Assembly (NCBI GenBank): GCA_051872395.1
Contig: JBJEDU010000015.1
Location: 1 to 39,134 of the forward strand
Origin: JBJEDU01 sp051872395
GTDB taxonomy: Bacteria; Bacillota_I; Bacilli_A; RFN20; CAG-826
Direction: 5' to 3'
DNA: 39,134 bases
Shown here: one piece after another, positions 34,713 through 39,134 of the stretch
How positions within the stretch are numbered: the stretch's first letter is position 1
How the letters are laid out: each line of letters begins with the position of its first letter
Translations under genes and position numbers: made by a program
Notes under the pieces: generated by a model
What the model was told of the DNA's origin: nothing
Seen by the model: the letters and a program-made list of their open reading frames with translations, nothing else
Database searches by the model: none

Positions 34713-34718
34713 TATAAT
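34713..34718 (+). promoter_or_regulatory. Candidate -10 of the gene at 34743
   Basis: A perfect TATAAT lies 24 bases before the ATG, in the 53-base gap after priA. The -35 region (near 34689-34695, ATGCAAT) is a poor match, so strength is uncertain. Confidence 0.4.
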
Positions 34719-34742
34719 GAAAATAGAAAGAAGAAATAAATA

Positions 34743-35327
34743 ATGATTACACTAACAATTTTAGGATTAGATCAATATATTGTCGGTCGTTTGAGCCGAG
34801 AAATGTTAAAAAATCTTGCGAAAATTTATGAAGTGAGTGAAGACGATATTAACTTTGTCGCTCCAAACAATATGGTATTCCATAATGGAGTGGAACAAAC
34901 TAGCTGGAATGTATTAGTAAGAGTTCACGCCCCTCACAAAGTGAGAGTTGTTCAAGATGATGTCGCTAATGTGATCTCTGTTGGAATTGGAGAAATGGCC
35001 ATTAATCTTGCGATAGAATTTTATTATTATTCCACGGATGACCGATATGAAAGAATTTCGAAAGATTATCCACGTTTCATTACTGAATCAAATTTAGTCA
35101 ATGTTGATGGATATGATTCAGAAGATGATTTATATGATGATGACGATTATTCTTGCGATGATGATGATTGCTGTTGCCATGAAGATGGAGAAGAATGTGA
35201 ATGTCATCATGAACATGGTAAACATCATAATTGCTCTTGTCATCATGACGAAATTCCAAGCGAAGAAGAATTATATACTGGAGATATTTTCGCGGACTTT
35301 AATAAAAAAATGAATGGGGATAATTAA
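34743..35327 (+). CDS. Unknown protein with acidic Cys/His-rich metal-binding tail
   Basis: The 194-residue protein is not recognised. Residues 1-115 form a compact alpha/beta domain (MITLTILGLDQYIVGRLSREM; INFVAPNNMVFHNGVEQTSWNVLVRVHAP; MAINLAIEFYYYSTDDRYE) whose strand-helix alternation could be tautomerase-like, but that is only a suspicion. Residues 126-142 are mostly Asp/Glu. Residues 138-168 contain 8 Cys and 8 His in 31 positions (C138, C143-145, H146, C152, C154, H155-156, H158, H161-162, C164, C166, H167-168), a composition suited to binding soft transition metals such as Zn, Ni or Cu. It sits between priA and the rsmB-like gene, where B. subtilis has def and fmt, and a terminator overlaps its stop. 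Confidence 0.8.
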   Translation: MITLTILGLDQYIVGRLSREMLKNLAKIYEVSEDDINFVAPNNMVFHNGVEQTSWNVLVRVHAPHKVRVVQDDVANVISVGIGEMAINLAIEFYYYSTDDRYERISKDYPRFITESNLVNVDGYDSEDDLYDDDDYSCDDDDCCCHEDGEECECHHEHGKHHNCSCHHDEIPSEEELYTGDIFADFNKKMNGDN

Positions 35328-35340
35328 TTATCCCTTTTTT
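35317..35340 (+). terminator. Intrinsic terminator overlapping the stop codon of the gene at 34743
   Basis: The 18-base palindrome GGGATAATTAATTATCCC (35317-35334) is followed by six T (35335-35340). The TAA stop (35325-35327) is inside the stem-loop. Confidence 0.6.
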
Positions 35341-35366
35341 ATAAAATACTTTAATTTAGGAGACTA

Positions 35367-36662
35367 TTGATTTATATTAAGATTATGGAAATATTTGAAA
35401 CAGCTTATAAAGTATTAATTTATGTAATTGACCAAGATTTGTCATTTAATATTGGTCTTTTAAATGCTTTTGCTAAAACAAAACTTGATGCAAATCAAAA
35501 AAATGACGTTACTGCTTTAGTGGGATGTGAACTTCGCCATCACCTAGTTTTTAAAGAATTAGTTAAAAGAGCGTTCGGTGATCTTTCTATTAAATCAGCA
35601 GGTGGCTTATATCTTTTAATGGCTAACGCTCGTTTTATTAAACGATTTAATGAAGACCAATTGAAAGAATTTGCTAAAAAAGTAATGGTGGAAAATGGGG
35701 CTTCTTTCGATGAAAAAACTTTCGAAGAATTTTATGAAAATTTCAAGAAAGTCCAAAACATTATCCCAGAAGATATCGAAGCGGGTTCTATAGAATTCCT
35801 TTCACTTCGTTATAATGTTCCTACCTTCCTTGTTAAGATGTGGCAAAAGCAATTAGGACGTTCATTAACTTTCAAATTATTACGTGCGAACAACATTAAT
35901 CCTGCCAAAACATTTTATGTTAATACATTAATCAAGAGTCGAGAAGTTTTCTTAAATGAAAATCACAATTTCGCACCTTTAGAATCTGATGATATGGTCG
36001 TCTTTACTTCCAAAGGTTCATATAAAGGACTCGATGTTTATAAAAACAAAATAATTTTACCTTTATCTCGGGAAGAAAAAGCGGTCGTTGACAAATTAGA
36101 TATCGACCCACTTAAAGGTGTCGCGGTTTTATCTAATTGGCAAAATAACATTCATGCTTATCTAGCAATTAAATATAAAGAACAACTAAAACTTGAAGTT
36201 GTTACTTCTTCTGGTAAAGATTATTATTCCATGACCAATGTTTACCGTTCATTAGGTTTAAAGAATGTGAGATTTTACAAAGCGAACACCTCTTCTTTAA
36301 TTACTTGTTTGTCAAAACCAGTAAATACATTGTTTGTTTTCCCTGAAAATTCTCGTTTTGAATTTTTAAGAACAACTCCAGATTATTCTTTACATTTCAA
36401 GCAATCAAGTTTGGATAATTTAATTAAAACTCAAATGGACACTTTAAAAGAATGTGATCCTTTTGTTGAAGTAGATGGTCAAATTGTTTATATGATTCCA
36501 ACCGTTTCTTCAAAAGAAGGGAGAGGTCTTATCCATACTTTCTTAAACGAACATAAAAACTATAGCCTTATTGATGAAAAACAATATCTTCCTCTTGATG
36601 CTTCGAATTCAATGCTTTATTACGCGGTCATCAAGAAAGTGAGTTCTTCATCTGATGATTAA
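35367..36662 (+). CDS. RsmB-like protein lacking catalytic motifs (probable pseudoenzyme)
   Basis: The 431-residue protein has RsmB layout: a NusB-like helical N-terminus (about 7-95), a linker LSLRYNVPTFLVKMWQKQLG, then a Rossmann-like C-terminal part. The alignable landmark LGLKNVRFYKANTSSL (about 296-311) fits the strand/helix around motifs II-III. Yet motif I (DxCAAPGGK) reads VLSNWQNN. Motif IV (APCSG) reads VFPENS, with Glu327 in place of Cys. Motif VI (STC) reads MIPTV, with Pro378 in place of the catalytic Cys. It is therefore unlikely to methylate 16S C967. The frame is intact and the gene order is conserved. Start: TTG 35367 has AGGAG with 4 bases spacing; ATG 35385 is the alternative. 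Confidence 0.8.
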   Translation: MIYIKIMEIFETAYKVLIYVIDQDLSFNIGLLNAFAKTKLDANQKNDVTALVGCELRHHLVFKELVKRAFGDLSIKSAGGLYLLMANARFIKRFNEDQLKEFAKKVMVENGASFDEKTFEEFYENFKKVQNIIPEDIEAGSIEFLSLRYNVPTFLVKMWQKQLGRSLTFKLLRANNINPAKTFYVNTLIKSREVFLNENHNFAPLESDDMVVFTSKGSYKGLDVYKNKIILPLSREEKAVVDKLDIDPLKGVAVLSNWQNNIHAYLAIKYKEQLKLEVVTSSGKDYYSMTNVYRSLGLKNVRFYKANTSSLITCLSKPVNTLFVFPENSRFEFLRTTPDYSLHFKQSSLDNLIKTQMDTLKECDPFVEVDGQIVYMIPTVSSKEGRGLIHTFLNEHKNYSLIDEKQYLPLDASNSMLYYAVIKKVSSSSDD

Positions 36663-37701
36663 TCTTTACGGTTTAGAAATTCATAAATTAGAACAACTCA
36701 TGGTCCAAGAAGGACAAAAGAAGTATCGTGCGATACAACTTTTTACGTGGATTTATGAAAAGAAAGCAACCTCATTTGATGAGATGAGTGATATATCGAT
36801 TAAATTTCGCGAAGTTTTAAAACAAAAATATTGTTTAACTTTACCTAAAATACATACCAAACAAATATCTAATGATGGAACAATTAAACTTCTTTTAGAA
36901 ATGGAAGATGGAATGAAAGTCGAAACAGTTTTAATGAATTATAACTATGGCTATTCAGCGTGTGTTTCATCTCAAGTTGGCTGTAATATGGGATGTTCAT
37001 TTTGTTCAAGTGGACTTCTTGGAAGAAAAAGAAATCTCTTGCCTCATGAAATGGTAGGACAAATATTAGTTTTAAATAACATTTTAAGTGAAAGAAAATT
37101 AGGTGAAAAAGTGACTCATGTCGTTGTCATGGGCACTGGTGAACCTTTTGATAATTACGATAATGTCATGGATTTTATTAGAATAATAAATCATCAAAAA
37201 GGTTTATCGATTGGCGCTAGACACATAACTGTTTCAACCTGTGGAATTGTTGAAGGTATTAAAAAATATGCCTATGAAGGACTACAAACAAATTTAGCAA
37301 TTTCATTACACGCTCCAACGAATGAATTACGCTCAAAATTAATGAAAATAAATAAAGCTTATCCTTTAGAAGTGCTTATCCCTGCCATTAAAGAATATGA
37401 AGAAATTGCTAAAAGAAGAGTGACATATGAATACCTTCTCATTAAAGATGTTAATGATTCATATAAATGTGCTTCTTTATTAGCTAATCTTATCGAAGGA
37501 AGCAAAGGTTATGTCAATTTGATTCCTTACAATGAAACAAATTTGAATAATTATGAAAGAAGTAGTTCTAATCGTGTCCATGCTTTTCTTGATTATTTAA
37601 TTAAACTTGGAGTTAATGCGACCATTAGAAAAGAATTTGGAAGCGATATCGACGCTGCTTGTGGGCAGTTAAAAGCGAAAGTTGAGAACATAAATGGCTA
37701 A
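36655..37701 (+). CDS. rlmN: Dual-specificity 23S rRNA/tRNA adenine-C2 methyltransferase
   Basis: The 348-residue radical-SAM enzyme makes m2A2503 in 23S rRNA and m2A37 in some tRNAs. The cluster motif is C110-NMG-C114-SF-C117. The two mechanistic cysteines are present: C103 in ACVSSQVGC and C336 in DAACGQLK. GTGEPFDNYDNV and ISLHAPTNELR are typical. It overlaps the rsmB-like gene by 8 bases and prpC by 8 bases, so the group is one operon. Confidence 0.96.
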   Translation: MINLYGLEIHKLEQLMVQEGQKKYRAIQLFTWIYEKKATSFDEMSDISIKFREVLKQKYCLTLPKIHTKQISNDGTIKLLLEMEDGMKVETVLMNYNYGYSACVSSQVGCNMGCSFCSSGLLGRKRNLLPHEMVGQILVLNNILSERKLGEKVTHVVVMGTGEPFDNYDNVMDFIRIINHQKGLSIGARHITVSTCGIVEGIKKYAYEGLQTNLAISLHAPTNELRSKLMKINKAYPLEVLIPAIKEYEEIAKRRVTYEYLLIKDVNDSYKCASLLANLIEGSKGYVNLIPYNETNLNNYERSSSNRVHAFLDYLIKLGVNATIRKEFGSDIDAACGQLKAKVENING

Positions 37702-38446
37702 AAAATATATTGCAGGAAATTTTTCATATAAAATTGACAATGGCAAAGTACGCTTATCTAATGAAGACCGCGCTTTAGCCATCATGAATGCTTATGGCAA
37801 TGTTTTGCTTGTTGTTTGTGATGGTATGGGTGGAGAAAATAAGGGAGATTTAGCTAGTACTTTAGCAATTGATTACATTAAAGAACGATTCAATAATAAC
37901 AAAAAGTTTCAAACCGCTTTTGGAGCGTATGTTTGGCTCAATAAAGTTATTCGTAAAGCCAATTCTTTAATTTATTCCGAAGGAATAAAAAATAAATTTT
38001 ATAATGGGATGGGAACGACTTTGACTGCAGTTTTAATCGTCCCTAATTTCATCATTATTTCTCAAGTTGGTGATTCTCGCGCTTATCGACTAATTGATAA
38101 CCATTTAGAGCAAATGACCGAAGATCAAACTTATGTTGAATATTTGTATAAGACTGGGAAAATTAAATATGATGAAAAATTTACTCATCCTCAACGCCAT
38201 GTTTTAATGAACGCTTTAGGAATTCTTCCAAGCGTTGAAATTGATTCAAAAATTAAACCATACGATAATGAAAAAATACTTCTTTGTAGTGATGGACTTT
38301 ATAACAATGTTCAAACTTCAGTTATTGAGTCAATATTGAAAAATGATGATAGTTGCGAACAAAAGGTTAATGAATTAATCAAAATCGCTAACGATAACGG
38401 TGGAAGCGATAATATTGCTGTGGTGATATGGGAGGCTAATTCATGA
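37694..38446 (+). CDS. prpC: PP2C-type Ser/Thr protein phosphatase
   Basis: The 250-residue metal-dependent phosphatase reverses PrkC phosphorylation. The PP2C metal-site motifs are RLSNEDR, VVCDGMGGENKGD, SQVGDSRAYRL, LLCSDGLYN and GGSDNIAVVI, all intact. It has no membrane helix, so it is cytoplasmic. It overlaps rlmN by 8 bases and the kinase by 4 (ATGA), the usual tight pairing of phosphatase and kinase. Confidence 0.95.
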   Translation: MAKKYIAGNFSYKIDNGKVRLSNEDRALAIMNAYGNVLLVVCDGMGGENKGDLASTLAIDYIKERFNNNKKFQTAFGAYVWLNKVIRKANSLIYSEGIKNKFYNGMGTTLTAVLIVPNFIIISQVGDSRAYRLIDNHLEQMTEDQTYVEYLYKTGKIKYDEKFTHPQRHVLMNALGILPSVEIDSKIKPYDNEKILLCSDGLYNNVQTSVIESILKNDDSCEQKVNELIKIANDNGGSDNIAVVIWEANS

Positions 38447-39134
38447 GCGAAATTAAAATCGGAATGTTAATAGATGAACGCTATCGGATAAATGCTCGAA
38501 TTGGTCATGGCGGGATGGCGGAAGTATATGAAGCTAACGATATTATTAATCGTAAAATCGTCGCTTTAAAAATAATCCGTTCAGACGTTATGAAAAATCC
38601 TATCAATTTGCGACGTTTTGAAAATGAAGCTGCGATCGCTGCGAGTTTAAATCATGTCAATGTGGTAAAAGTTTATTCTCATGGGACAGTGATGGGGCGA
38701 CCATATATTGCAAATGAATTTATTAAAGGCCAAACTTTAAAAGAAGTTTTAGATTTTCGTTCGCCTATATCAATCGAAGAAACGATTGATATTATGCTTC
38801 AATTATCAAGCGTTTTAGTCTACGCTCATGGAAAAGGTATTATTCACCGAGATATTAAACCTCAAAACATTTATTTTTTAAGTGATGGAACAGTTAAATT
38901 GGGTGATTTTGGAATTGCTCAAATTGATGGGATGATGGAAGATGGCACTAATCCAAATGAAATAGTGGGTTCTGTTCACTATTTAGCGCCAGAAATTTCT
39001 AAAGGGGAACCAGCTTCAATCCTTTCAGATATTTATTCTTTAGGTTGTACTTTCTTTGAACTTATTACTGGTCATATTCCTTTTGATAAAGACACTCCAA
39101 TCAATGTTGCAATCGCCCATGTAAAGGAAAAATT
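38443..39134 (+). CDS. prkC: Ser/Thr protein kinase of the PrkC/PknB type (N-terminal part)
   Basis: The window holds the first 230 codons, all within the kinase domain; the gene continues beyond the end. Visible motifs are the glycine loop GHGGMAEVY (21-29), catalytic Lys43 in VALKII, HRD (135-137) in IIHRDIKPQN, DFG (155-157), the GSVHYLAPE activation-segment end, and DIYSLGCTFFELITG. In the family a membrane helix and extracellular PASTA repeats sense muropeptides, but that part cannot be seen here. The ATG overlaps the prpC stop as ATGA. Confidence 0.95.
   Translation, partial: MSEIKIGMLIDERYRINARIGHGGMAEVYEANDIINRKIVALKIIRSDVMKNPINLRRFENEAAIAASLNHVNVVKVYSHGTVMGRPYIANEFIKGQTLKEVLDFRSPISIEETIDIMLQLSSVLVYAHGKGIIHRDIKPQNIYFLSDGTVKLGDFGIAQIDGMMEDGTNPNEIVGSVHYLAPEISKGEPASILSDIYSLGCTFFELITGHIPFDKDTPINVAIAHVKEK

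Noticed and set aside
1..39134. CRISPR arrays, IS elements, prophage or integrated element
   Set aside because: No spaced direct repeats, transposase, integrase or recombinase were seen on either strand; gene order is chromosomal housekeeping.

Overview
The window is 39 kb of AT-rich, tightly packed bacterial chromosome (roughly 30% GC by eye). TGA is a true stop codon (for example at the ends of the giant gene, mrp, atpH and prpC), so the code is standard. This excludes Mycoplasma/Spiroplasma-type recoding. Gene content and order (gmk-priA-...-rsmB-rlmN-prpC-prkC, atpIBEFHAGDC, short IMPACT protein, Gly tRNA with encoded CCA) point to a low-GC Bacillota of the Bacilli side. A reduced gut lineage such as RF39/RFN20 or an Acholeplasma/Erysipelotrichia relative is likely, but that placement is inference. 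No stretch above 300 bases lacks a gene. I see no insertion sequence, prophage or CRISPR array.

Layout. 1-5.6 kb: tail of a CorC/HlyC-like gene, a Rossmann methyltransferase-like protein (-), a zinc-ribbon membrane protein (+), rdgB (-), cdd (+), then a leftward unit of CPBP protease, TraX-like protein and thioredoxin, followed by tRNA-Gly with its own promoter. 5.7-18.2 kb: one rightward run headed by a 2449-residue protein with a CvpA-like four-helix membrane domain and a huge, probably extracellular, repetitive C-terminal part. It continues with an IMPACT protein, Mrp-type Fe-S carrier ATPase, Xaa-Pro aminopeptidase, glycerol kinase and an unknown protein. 18.2-19.9 kb: a uridine-kinase-like nucleoside kinase (-). 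20.1-28.0 kb: PPi-type phosphofructokinase directly followed by the complete F-type ATP synthase operon. 27.9-31.7 kb: two small lipoproteins with CxxC motifs around pyrophosphatase and trmL, then a short RqcH (-). 31.9-39.1 kb: gmk, priA, an unknown protein with a Cys/His-rich tail, an RsmB-like protein that has lost its catalytic motifs, rlmN, prpC and the start of prkC.

How the parts fit. Energy metabolism stands out: PPi-PFK, pyrophosphatase and ATP synthase lie close together, and the c subunit carries the residues of a two-carboxylate Na+ site. Ribosome and translation upkeep (rqcH, rsmB-like, rlmN, trmL, tRNA-Gly) and Ser/Thr phosphorylation (prpC/prkC) occupy the right end in a pared-down version of the classical Firmicutes cluster.

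The observations most worth following are the giant CvpA-repeat protein with a palindrome between its divergent promoters, the catalytically dead RsmB homologue, the predicted Na+ c-ring, the metal-binding tail protein, promoters that start transcription at or next to the ATG (leaderless mRNAs), and convergent genes whose 3' ends overlap with terminator hairpins inside the opposing gene.
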